From: Phytophthora sp. 'mugwort'
Taxonomy: Eukaryota > Oomycota > Peronosporomycetes > Peronosporales > Peronosporaceae
Reading direction: 5' to 3'
DNA: 64,000 nucleotides
Assembly: GCA_033558025.1 (NCBI GenBank)
Contig: JAUCEF010000005.1
Location: 3,410,001-3,474,000 of the forward strand
How positions within the stretch are numbered: the stretch's first letter is position 1; each line of letters starts with the position of its first letter. The notes beneath the pieces were generated by a model that was not told the DNA's origin, did not search any database, and worked only from the letters and a program-made list of their open reading frames with translations. A program made the position numbers and the translations under genes. Positions 21,329 through 29,554 of this stretch are shown one piece after another.

Positions 21329-22919
21329 ATGCGTCTTCTAGCCAACATCCTCACGCTTTTCGCGGCATTTGCTAACGCTACCGCAGCTGAGACCACGGAT
21401 AGATCACTGGGCACCCTCGTGGGCTGCCCTACTGCTCGCTCTGCAGACTCGCCGTGCCTCTGGGCTGGAGAGAATGGTCAGGTCATTGATTCGCGAACAC
21501 TGCGCGAGCTTTTCATCGAGCGCAATTACGTTTCTTATAACGACAGAAAATCGTACGACCGCAACTTGCAGGAGCACATGACATACATTGAAGGTGAGAT
21601 GATAGAAGAGCGAGAGTTTTTCGGCTACAAGCGGTATACTAATTATTGTTCATGCGTGCGGCCACGTAGATGTGAACATGTACGCGAAGCAAGTGGGTCA
21701 TAGATTTTCCTATCGCATGGGTGTAAATGAGCGCCACTTGACTTCGTCATTTCCCCGGAAGATGACGCCTGAGCAGTTCGTGGACCAGGAAGTGATCTCA
21801 GCGAACTCACGCCGTCTCCAGGAAGCAAACAATACCAATAGCAGCACGATCTCGAGTTCTGGCAGCTCCGAATTCTGGAACTGGTGCGACAAAGAGAATG
21901 CAGTGGGCCACAGCGTGTGCTCACCCGTGAAAAGCCAAAAGAGCTGCGGAAGCTGTTGGTCCTTCGTAGCTGCAGACGCGATCGAGACCGCCGTGGTAAT
22001 TGCGGAAAACGCGTCGGCAGCGGTGTCCTTGTCTCCTCAGCAGTTCCTTACGTGTAGCTCGCTGCAAACAACTCAAACGTTCCAGTATTGCTGGGCGACG
22101 GACAGCGGTGTGAGTGGTGCCAGTTGGATGCAATCGGAGATCAAGTGGGAATCGCAGAATGACGGGTGTAATGGTGGCATGACGCACGGCGCCTTTATGG
22201 ATGCGGCACAGAATGGCTGGGGTCTAGTCACCGAGCTCACAATGCCATACGACGACTCGGGTTCTGGGATCTCGTCGGTGTCGAACTCGTCGTCGGCGTG
22301 TACCGTGAGTCCGAGTGAAGCGGCTGCGAGCATCTCTGGTTGGGAACAGATCGTGGGAGGTGACTGTACTGCTTCCAAGAACTGCACGACGTTACTCCGC
22401 TCAGCATTAGAGAAGCAGCCCGTTGCCGTTGCTATCACCTCGAATGGCGGCTTTGGCGAATATGCTGGTGGATTCTACAATTGCCCAAATAACGGCGATA
22501 TGGCGTCCAAGAACGACCTGAACCACGCTTTGCTGCTCGTGGGATACGGTACTGATTCGTTGGTCGGGGACTACTGGATCCTTAAGAACTCGTACGGCAG
22601 CTCGTGGGGCGACAACGGCTTCATGAAGCTGGTGGCCGACGCCAAGATCAACTGCGGTTTGAACGTCTTCCCCGTGATCCCTACCGGTGCGAAGGCCGGT
22701 GTCCAGGCGAGCACGAGTGTCGATAGCGGCGGTGCCAAGATCTTCGTGGGTCTCAGTCCAATGGCGTGGATCGGCGTGGCGGCCACTACCACAATTATCA
22801 CACTTGTCATGACGGCGGTTGGTATTGGTGTCTCGCAGCGGAAGCTCAAGGCGATACGCAAACAGAATACGGCCATGTACGCGGGTCAGACCGCCACGAA
22901 TGCCCAACATGGGCGTTAG
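21329..22919 (+). CDS. Papain-family (C1A) cysteine protease with C-terminal membrane anchor, copy 2
   Basis: Two exons, 21329-21593 and 21670-22919, join across a 76-nt intron (gtgaga...cacgtag). The junction restores MTYIEDVNMYAK, exactly matching the uninterrupted helix of copy 1. The product is 504 residues with signal peptide, CLWAGENGQV propeptide block, catalytic Cys near 184 (KSCGSCWSF), His in LNHALLLVGYG, Asn in LKNSYGSSWG, and a C-terminal hydrophobic segment followed by RKLKAIRKQN. It is closely similar to copy 1 throughout, including the long loop before GCNGGM. The two are clearly tandem duplicates that differ in having or lacking the intron. Expected function is a membrane-tethered secretory-pathway protease. 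Confidence 0.92.
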
Positions 22920-23580
22920 GACGTGAGTGAGGAGCGTGTTGTTTGATAGATATCATGTTGCGAAAATGGGTTTGAAAGTGAACAGGTGCCGAGTCCACCG
23001 ACTAACAAAAAGCTCAAAAAGTAAAGGATGTAAAGCGAGCCAGAACAGCGCTTGCACCCTATTCCAGCGCCATAACCAGGCTTATACAGTCGCCACTGGC
23101 ACCCTGCCGAAAACACTGACACTGCCAGTGCTTTCATGTATTCGTGAACCTGGCTGAGAATCCAGACACCGGATGCCTACGGTATCCGTCTCTCACAAGC
23201 GCGTGCAACACTGCAAACGACCATGAAGCTGTCAACGTCGTCCCAGACCGCGTGGGATGGTTCAAACACCCAATGCCCCGCGTCCCACAACGCCAATAAT
23301 ACGCTGGTCAACGTCAGTTCACCGAGGTGACCATGGCCAGCAGAGAAGCCAGGCTCAGCCCACCGTAAGCAAGATTGAAACAGTCAAGCAGGCTGGCTCA
23401 TGACATCTTGAAGTTTGTATGGTAGTACTGTAATTGTGCCGCAATCCAACGCTCAATCACAATTCGCAGCGACGAAGCCCTCATTTCCGACTTCACCTGC
23501 GCAGTCCACAAGTGGTTTGCCACCTTCTAATATTGCCAGTCGAGAAGTCAGTGGGTCGGACTGAGCAGCTGCGACTGAAG
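22920..23580. promoter_or_regulatory. Spacer and promoter of protease copy 3, with possible initiator
   Basis: This 660-bp spacer has no supportable gene. The stretch cctcatttccgacttcacc at about 23479-23497, roughly 85-100 bp before the ATG, resembles the oomycete initiator (TCA followed by pyrimidines). This assignment is by resemblance only. Confidence 0.35.
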
Positions 23581-25026
23581 ATGGCGCTGGCGTGGACCAA
23601 GTTGCTTGCACTAGCGACGGCCGCTGTCGCTCCGTCGATGACTCAGGCGCAAGATCCTTCCACCTTTGGCACGCTGCTGAGCTGCGATGATACGCGCTGT
23701 TTGTGGGCAGACCGAGACGGCAGTGAGGTGCTTTCGGACACGATGGTGACGCAGTTTATGCAGGACGAAGGCATGGACGCAGGCCCGAGCGAGTTCCGGC
23801 GTAGGATGGAGGCCCACGTGGACTACCTGGAGCAAGTGCACAAGCACGCGGCCGGACGGGGCTGGGCTTTCTCGTACAACATGGGTGTCAACTCGCGGCA
23901 TTTGTACCATGAAGGCAGCCGGACGTTGTCGCCTTTGGACTTCGTGCAACAGGAGCATCAAGCAGCGCAGCGTCAACAGCAACGCAGACTGACGGAGCAG
24001 CGCAGACTCGCCAATTCTACGCTTGGATACCGCGAGACGCTGGACTGGTGCTCGACAGACAACTCACAGAACCAAAGCATCTGCACCGATGTCAAGAGTC
24101 AGAACCAGTGTGGCAGTTGCTGGGCCTTTGCGGCGGCAGATGCAATTGAAACGGCGGTGGTGGTGAATGCTGGAACGTCACCACACTCACTGTCGCCGCA
24201 GCAGTTCTTGGAGTGCAGCTCCAGGGAGATGACGGCTACGTTCGACTACTGCTGGGCAGAAGGAGGCGTAAATGGATCGACGTGGCTGCAAACCAAGATG
24301 ATCTGGGGCTCCAGGAACAACGGCTGCAACGGAGGCATGACCCACGCCGCCTTCGCCGACGCAGCGCAACTGCATTGGTCTTTGCTGAGCCAACTGGACC
24401 TGCCTTACAACGAAGAGGATACATCGCAGGCGTCTGCTGCTACTCCTGCGACTGCTTGTGACAACTCGTCAACAGATGACGCTGCTGCTAGTATTTCGGG
24501 TTGGGAGCAAGTTGTAGGGCCTTCGTGCGACAAGAGCAGCGACTCAACCGAGTTACTAAAGCTGGCATTGCAGCAACAGCCTATTTCGGTGGCCATCAAC
24601 TCTGGCGGCTCTTTTGACGCGTACAAGGGTGGCATTTACACGTGCCCGAACGATGGGGACTTCGCTTCCAGCGGCGATATAAACCACGCTATCGTGCTTG
24701 TAGGCTATGGCTCGGATGGTACCACAGATTATTGGATTCTCAAGAACTCGTACGGCTCATCATGGGGTGAACAAGGATTTCTGCGTCTTGCCATGGATTC
24801 GAAAATTAATTGTGGGCTCAGCGTCTTCCCTGTGATTCCTACGGGGGCATTAGCTGGGGCTGCACATACGGTGGTTGATGGTGGAGGTGCGGTTGAGTTT
24901 GTTGGAATGTCGCCTGACAGCTGGATTGTTCTTGGCAGCGCAGTAGCTGTCGCCACGATCTTCCTCACCGTTGTTGGTGTCGTTTATGCCAGTCGCCAAC
25001 GCAACGCCTTCAAGGACATGCTGTAA
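23581..25026 (+). CDS. Papain-family (C1A) cysteine protease with C-terminal membrane anchor, copy 3
   Basis: A single exon of 481 residues starting at MALAWTKLLALATAAVAPSM, a signal peptide. The frame is open further upstream but with no signal sequence, so the internal ATG at 23581 is preferred. The family layout is kept: TRCLWADRDGSEV, helix AHVDYLEQVHKHA, catalytic Cys180 in QNQCGSCWAF, His in INHAIVLVGYG, Asn in LKNSYGSSWG, and a hydrophobic segment near the C terminus followed by ASRQRNAFKD. It is the most divergent of the three. It has a glutamine/arginine-rich linker (QRQQQRRLTEQRRL) instead of the serine-rich linker, and a shorter tail. Like copy 1 it lacks the intron of copy 2. Confidence 0.92.
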   Translation: MALAWTKLLALATAAVAPSMTQAQDPSTFGTLLSCDDTRCLWADRDGSEVLSDTMVTQFMQDEGMDAGPSEFRRRMEAHVDYLEQVHKHAAGRGWAFSYNMGVNSRHLYHEGSRTLSPLDFVQQEHQAAQRQQQRRLTEQRRLANSTLGYRETLDWCSTDNSQNQSICTDVKSQNQCGSCWAFAAADAIETAVVVNAGTSPHSLSPQQFLECSSREMTATFDYCWAEGGVNGSTWLQTKMIWGSRNNGCNGGMTHAAFADAAQLHWSLLSQLDLPYNEEDTSQASAATPATACDNSSTDDAAASISGWEQVVGPSCDKSSDSTELLKLALQQQPISVAINSGGSFDAYKGGIYTCPNDGDFASSGDINHAIVLVGYGSDGTTDYWILKNSYGSSWGEQGFLRLAMDSKINCGLSVFPVIPTGALAGAAHTVVDGGGAVEFVGMSPDSWIVLGSAVAVATIFLTVVGVVYASRQRNAFKDML

Positions 25027-25169
25027 ATTATATGATCAATCACCCTAACTGGGAAATTCATGAAGTACCAAGTCAAAAATACAATAGATCAATTGTCTGC
25101 AGGTATATTATGTTCTTCGGTAACCCCACAATCTTATTGGCTGCGCAGCTCGTAGATGATTCATTTTAG

Positions 25170-25748
25170 ATGACGACGTCCAAAGCGCCTCCTATTATTA
25201 GCGGCCGCTATATTGATGTCCTCGGACTGGAGGCTTACGACCACCATGCTGGCAAGGAATTCGAGGTGTCCGAACTTGTGACGGGGATACCCTCCGAGGT
25301 TTTTGACGCGTGGATTCGTGACGTCTGGCTTGCTGGAGGAGACCAAGTACATGAAGGCGTCGGCCGAGGATACATCGGAAGCGTGCGTCGCGTTCCGCTG
25401 GGGTTGGAGGAGGAGATCTTGTCGGCAGGGCTACCCGAAGAACCAGCAGGAAACCAGAGCGAGAGTCCCGACATTCCATCAATCTGCTATCGAGTACGCA
25501 GACCTGGCCCGTTCCCGCTGCGAAGTCACCTCGCAGTGATTCGTTTTGTCGACGCAGCAACGGTCCATGAGGTAACACCAGCGATGACGAGCAAGACACC
25601 TTGGACGCTCGTGGTTTGGACGGTGAAGACGGAGATGTCGATCGCGTGCAGCTGGCTTCATTGCGGTGGTTTAGTCCGTTTAATTTTCCGCTTGGCGCTA
25701 AAGACTTTTTTACGGTCGCTGGCCAAGAAGGTAGCAGCGAGCAAATAA
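25170..25748 (+). CDS. SRPBCC/START-like protein, tandem copy 1
   Basis: A single-exon gene of 192 residues and the first of three tandem paralogues. Shared blocks are RYIDVLGLEAY, the helix-grip opening VFDAWIRDVW, GRGYIGSVRRVPLG, EEEILSAGLP, and a late strand LVVWTVKTE followed by an amphipathic C-terminal helix. The VFDAW pattern after a beta strand is typical of SRPBCC/START-like ligand-binding folds, which enclose a hydrophobic cavity. The assignment is by pattern only. There is no signal peptide, so a cytosolic protein is likely. The ligand is unknown. It begins 143 bp after the stop of the third protease. Confidence 0.75.
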   Translation: MTTSKAPPIISGRYIDVLGLEAYDHHAGKEFEVSELVTGIPSEVFDAWIRDVWLAGGDQVHEGVGRGYIGSVRRVPLGLEEEILSAGLPEEPAGNQSESPDIPSICYRVRRPGPFPLRSHLAVIRFVDAATVHEVTPAMTSKTPWTLVVWTVKTEMSIACSWLHCGGLVRLIFRLALKTFLRSLAKKVAASK

Positions 25749-25845
25749 GGAGGCTACAGTAGTACTGTATACTGTAACAGTACACCTAACTAGACGGGCC
25801 CTTTCTATTGGCCAATATCCGAATTACAACACGTCAGCCGGGAAA

Positions 25846-26439
25846 ATGCGCCGCAGCCACTTGGACCCGACGCGGTATGTGGACGCGCATGCATTCGAGG
25901 AATACCAGCGCTGCAAGGGCCAGGAGCTAGTGGTGTCCGATTGTGTCGTCGGATCTCCCTCCAAGGTGTTCGACGCGTGGCTGGAGGAAGTGTGGCTGGC
26001 CGGGGGCTCGGAGCTCCATGAGGGCGGCCGAGGTTATGTCGGCCACGTACGGGGCTCTCTGCTGGGTATCGAAGAGAAAATTCTGTCGGCCGGACTGCCC
26101 ATTGACGAGCCCGTAGATAGCGATGGAGGGCGACCAAGTCTGGCTGCAGCCCGACGGGACCGCTCCAAGATTCCATCGATCTACTACAAGGTCAACAAAT
26201 TCGGAATGGTCCCGATCAAGACCCAGCTCGCGTTCGTGCAGTTTGTGGACGTCGCGGCGTCTGTGGAGAGCACACCGGCGACGCTTGTGATCTGGTCTCT
26301 TAAGATGGAGCCGTCGATGCTGGGATATCTGCTTTGCTGCGGCGGATTGACCAAGTTTATCCTGCGCTCGGCATTGCAGGGATCCCTCAGCAAGCTGGCT
26401 ACAAGTGCTGCTGTCAGAGCGGGCCGGCATCTGGAATAG
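25846..26439 (+). CDS. SRPBCC/START-like protein, tandem copy 2
   Basis: A single-exon gene of 197 residues starting 97 bp after copy 1. It shares RYVDAHAFEEY, VFDAWLEEVWLAGG, GRGYVGHVRG, EEKILSAGLP, IPSIYYKV and LVIWSLKMEPS with its neighbours. An insert of about 20 residues between SAGLP and IPSIYY distinguishes it from copy 3. No signal peptide or membrane segment is seen. A CCAAT sequence lies at 25812, about 30 bp before the start. The function is not known; a lipid or small-molecule binding role is inferred from the putative fold only. Confidence 0.75.
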   Translation: MRRSHLDPTRYVDAHAFEEYQRCKGQELVVSDCVVGSPSKVFDAWLEEVWLAGGSELHEGGRGYVGHVRGSLLGIEEKILSAGLPIDEPVDSDGGRPSLAAARRDRSKIPSIYYKVNKFGMVPIKTQLAFVQFVDVAASVESTPATLVIWSLKMEPSMLGYLLCCGGLTKFILRSALQGSLSKLATSAAVRAGRHLE

Positions 26440-26682
26440 AGGTACACACATACAGCGATATTTGGCAGGCACATAAAGTAATCGGGCTCGTCATTGGTTC
26501 TCCTTACGATCGATATACTTCGAAATAGCAGATCCACTGGCGTCACTCGTAACCGTCAAAGGCGTTTCAAAAGATACAGCGCATCACTTCTTCAACAACA
26601 AAATAACTACCAATATATATCGTTTCATACCCCTCGTTTCAACCAATCCCCACTCAAATCTTCTCACTTTCCATCCCCTATC

Positions 26683-27192
26683 ATGGCGGACCGGTACGTC
26701 GATGCCGCCGGCTTCGAGGCGTTCGAGGAGAGCGATGGACAAGAGCTGGAGCTGAAGCAGCTCGTGAATGCGACGGTCGAGGATACCTTCGATGCGTGGG
26801 TGCGCATGGAGTGGGTAGGGCGCGGCTCGACGCTGAAGTCTGGCGAAGGTCGCGGTCTCGTGGGCCATCGTCGCTTAGTGTCGCTGGGTGTCGAGGAGCA
26901 GATCCTCTCGGCGGGGCCGCCTGACAACTCGGACCGAATCCCCACTGTGCGCTACAGCATCAAGAAGAGCGGCCCGCTGCTGCTGAGCGATCATGTGGCA
27001 CTCGTGCAGTTCGTGGCGGACAGCACGGCGCCCCCCTTGCAGCCAAAGACGCTCATCCTCTGGAACTCCAAGCTCATGCCGTCTACTGTAGGCAGCGTCC
27101 TGCTCTGCGGCGGATCCATCTCCCGCCTGGTTCTCCGGACGGCACTTTCGAGCTCGCTGCGCGAGATTGCGGCGTCGTTTCAGCAGAAATAG
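26683..27192 (+). CDS. SRPBCC/START-like protein, tandem copy 3
   Basis: A single-exon gene of 169 residues beginning MADRYVDAAGFEAFEESDG. The frame is open upstream to 26494, but that part (polar, repeat-like) does not align with the paralogues, whereas the ATG at 26683 does. Shared blocks are TFDAWVRMEW, GRGLVGHRRLVSLG, EEQILSAGPP, PTVRYSIK and LILWNSKLMPS. A pyrimidine-rich tract with tctcactttcc, an initiator-like string, lies just before the start. Codons are more G+C-biased than in copies 1 and 2, so it may be the most highly expressed of the three. Confidence 0.75.
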   Translation: MADRYVDAAGFEAFEESDGQELELKQLVNATVEDTFDAWVRMEWVGRGSTLKSGEGRGLVGHRRLVSLGVEEQILSAGPPDNSDRIPTVRYSIKKSGPLLLSDHVALVQFVADSTAPPLQPKTLILWNSKLMPSTVGSVLLCGGSISRLVLRTALSSSLREIAASFQQK

Positions 27193-27415
27193 GTGACTAC
27201 AAGTGCAGTATGAGAGTGCCAGGTGAATACGACGAAATTTTAGGGTTTGTACATGTGCCTACAGAGGCAAATGGGACGGTAGTTAATCATGGTTAAGCGT
27301 GCGAGCTCTCGATGGAGCTATTTACTAACTTACTTACTGGTGCAAGGTGCACTGCTGGAGCTCTACGGGAGTCGGAAGCGGAGTTCATAGATAGGTGGAG
27401 GGGGAAGACTCGCCC

Positions 27416-28417
27416 CTAGTGCCAAATGGCAGGCACAGCCTTCTCGATGATGGAGTTGGAGAGCGCTCGCACGTCCTGATCACGCGACGCCTCGAATGCA
27501 CGTAGTCGGTTGAGACCATCGTGCTGCAGCAGCGAGTTGCAGAACACTGTCAGCTTGTTCATGTCGCGATGGTCCACCGACAGGTAAAAGCTCAGCACAT
27601 CGTGAAGGACTTTCAGTGCCCTCTTTACTTCGTGGAGATCCGGCACGGTGTCGACCTTATCCTTCATCATAGCAGCGTTATTCACCAGAGGTGATGAGGT
27701 CGTCGGAGACTGTGCTCTGGCAAGGACCGTGAGCTCCTCGACGCAGTCGGCCGGGTGCTCCTGCAGCATCCTAAGCCGACCGTCGCTTAGGTCCAATGTG
27801 TTGCTCGAGAGCCGACGTATGTTGGCCAAAGTCGGGTTAGCGCTGGCCGAAGTTGCCGCCGCCTGAGCTTCTTCATTCGCCTTGACCGTGCCAGCGATCT
27901 CTTCCTCGAGTTTCCTGAGCAGAACCCTCCGACGCAACATGTCTGCTCGCTGAATGTTGGCCTGCTTAAGCGCGTCGCTCTCACTCTTGCGGCGCCGGGC
28001 GTTACGTTCCTTTCGGGCGATCTGTGCCGCCTCGCTGATCAAGTCCCGTGGTGACGAGGCACTGACCGGAGGCGGCCGCATGTGCGAGTGTCGTCGCTGG
28101 AGCGTGCAACGGCCCAGTCCGTCGTCGTCACTGGAGCCGGACTCGATATCCCAAGCGCCGAGCGACTTGTGCTTGCGCAATTGGATCCGCGCTAGCAGCA
28201 GTTCGTGTGCCTGTTGGTTCTGCAACTGGCGCTCCGAGGAGGCTTGCACCATTGCTGCGTACTGCTTGTCCAGGTGCTTCTCGTACTCAGGCGCAACCAC
28301 GAAGTAGGACAACAACGCCACAGTCACGACGACGACGCTCAGCACTAGCACCACGAGTTGGGCCTCTGTGTACCCGGTAGCGCCTGCCATCAGTGAAGAC
28401 AGTTCCCGTTCTGTCAT
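27416..28417 (-). CDS. Unknown single-pass membrane protein with coiled coil
   Basis: A 333-residue intact frame that I do not recognise. The start is the ATG at 28417 (MTERELSS); in-frame sequence further upstream has only a TTG. A strong hydrophobic segment (residues about 20-41, LVVLVLSVVVVTVALLSYFV) is followed by charged, glutamine-rich helices. There is then a serine/acidic linker with an RRRHS-like basic patch, and a coiled coil rich in R/K/E near 125-190. The last 75 residues, ending IIEKAVPAIWH, look like a small helical-repeat domain of armadillo type. The layout suggests a tail facing the cytosol from an N-terminal anchor, possibly in the ER. It is convergent with the third SRPBCC gene. 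Confidence 0.7.
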   Translation of the reverse strand: MTERELSSLMAGATGYTEAQLVVLVLSVVVVTVALLSYFVVAPEYEKHLDKQYAAMVQASSERQLQNQQAHELLLARIQLRKHKSLGAWDIESGSSDDDGLGRCTLQRRHSHMRPPPVSASSPRDLISEAAQIARKERNARRRKSESDALKQANIQRADMLRRRVLLRKLEEEIAGTVKANEEAQAAATSASANPTLANIRRLSSNTLDLSDGRLRMLQEHPADCVEELTVLARAQSPTTSSPLVNNAAMMKDKVDTVPDLHEVKRALKVLHDVLSFYLSVDHRDMNKLTVFCNSLLQHDGLNRLRAFEASRDQDVRALSNSIIEKAVPAIWH

Positions 28418-29554
28418 GCTAGCACACGGCTGCGCTCCTCTTGTCTCGCGTGACCAATTGACAACTGAGTGCCTGTGCAACAGCGCTTCGTCTTATTCGT
28501 TAGTGCCCGAGGCGACGGAGACCGAGGAGAAACCTTTGTGCGTGCCTTTCTTTGCTATTCCAGCGGGCTTTCCGCGCCTTTCCTCGCCGGTTGCTTGCCG
28601 TTTCTTTCTGTTTTTCGCTGAGCTGGCTGCCGACCTTAGATCCTTAACTGTGCTCGTGGCCGGAGCGGATAAGTCAAGAGAGCGTATGCGTTCGGGCCAG
28701 GCGCTGGACGGAGCGGCTTGCTGCAGTCGGCGCGCTAGTCAGCGAACGCTTGACGTTGCCAGGTTGTGGCGATCCTCCCCGGGATGGCGAGCTGCTGCTG
28801 CTGGTTATTTTACAGGCGAACCAGAAAAATGGAAGCTTTCGTCTCCACTCTCTGCCTGGGCTCCGTGACGTCGCGAAGGTGGCTGTGCGGTGAGCTGCGG
28901 GTTGCTATATGAATTGGCTTGCGTGCGGCGGAAATATTCTGGGCGGTGATGAAGCCTATAGTGGGAGGAGTCGCGGTCTAAGCCGTCGCTCAAGCGCGTG
29001 CATCAAGAGCGGCCGTTGTCGCCTGGTTGCTCAATGGTCTTGCACTTCAAGCTCCAACGGAGAAGATTTATCTCCGGGTCAGACTGACCGCGCCACCATC
29101 AGTGGCGCGTTCTGATCGCAGCTTAATCGCATGGGCAGAGATCACAGTATCTAGGAAGAGAGGGGGGGGGGGCTTATTGTCGAGTGCAGGCCAATTTTAG
29201 CAACGAATAGAGAAGGGTGAAAAACGTGGCTAGACCAGGAGATGCTGGTTACAGGCAAGTTGAAGTGGTAATTGTAGGCTCGAAACGCTGCAATTTTGCA
29301 GCGACCAGCGCTTATGGGCAAGTCGTAGCTGCCGGCAAGCGCCAAGCTGAGTTTCTTGTTGAGGCATGGCGCGATCGGCCATGAAGACAAAGCGCAGCCT
29401 CGTCTAGTGGCTGGCTGCGTCACCAGAGCCATGTCTGCAGTGCACAACGCGGTTTCACGCATAAGAAGACGTCGGAGGATCAAGTGGTTTCGTACGGCAT
29501 GACGTCTGCCGCTTCGTGCATCGTCAGTACGTATCATGGTTCACTTGACGAGCG
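28418..29554. other. Intergenic region
   Basis: About 1.1 kb without a recognisable gene on either strand. It contains a perfect 8-bp stem hairpin, cgcgccac / gtggcgcg with a 5-base loop, at 29089-29109, and a run of ten Gs at about 29163-29172. Confidence 0.45.
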
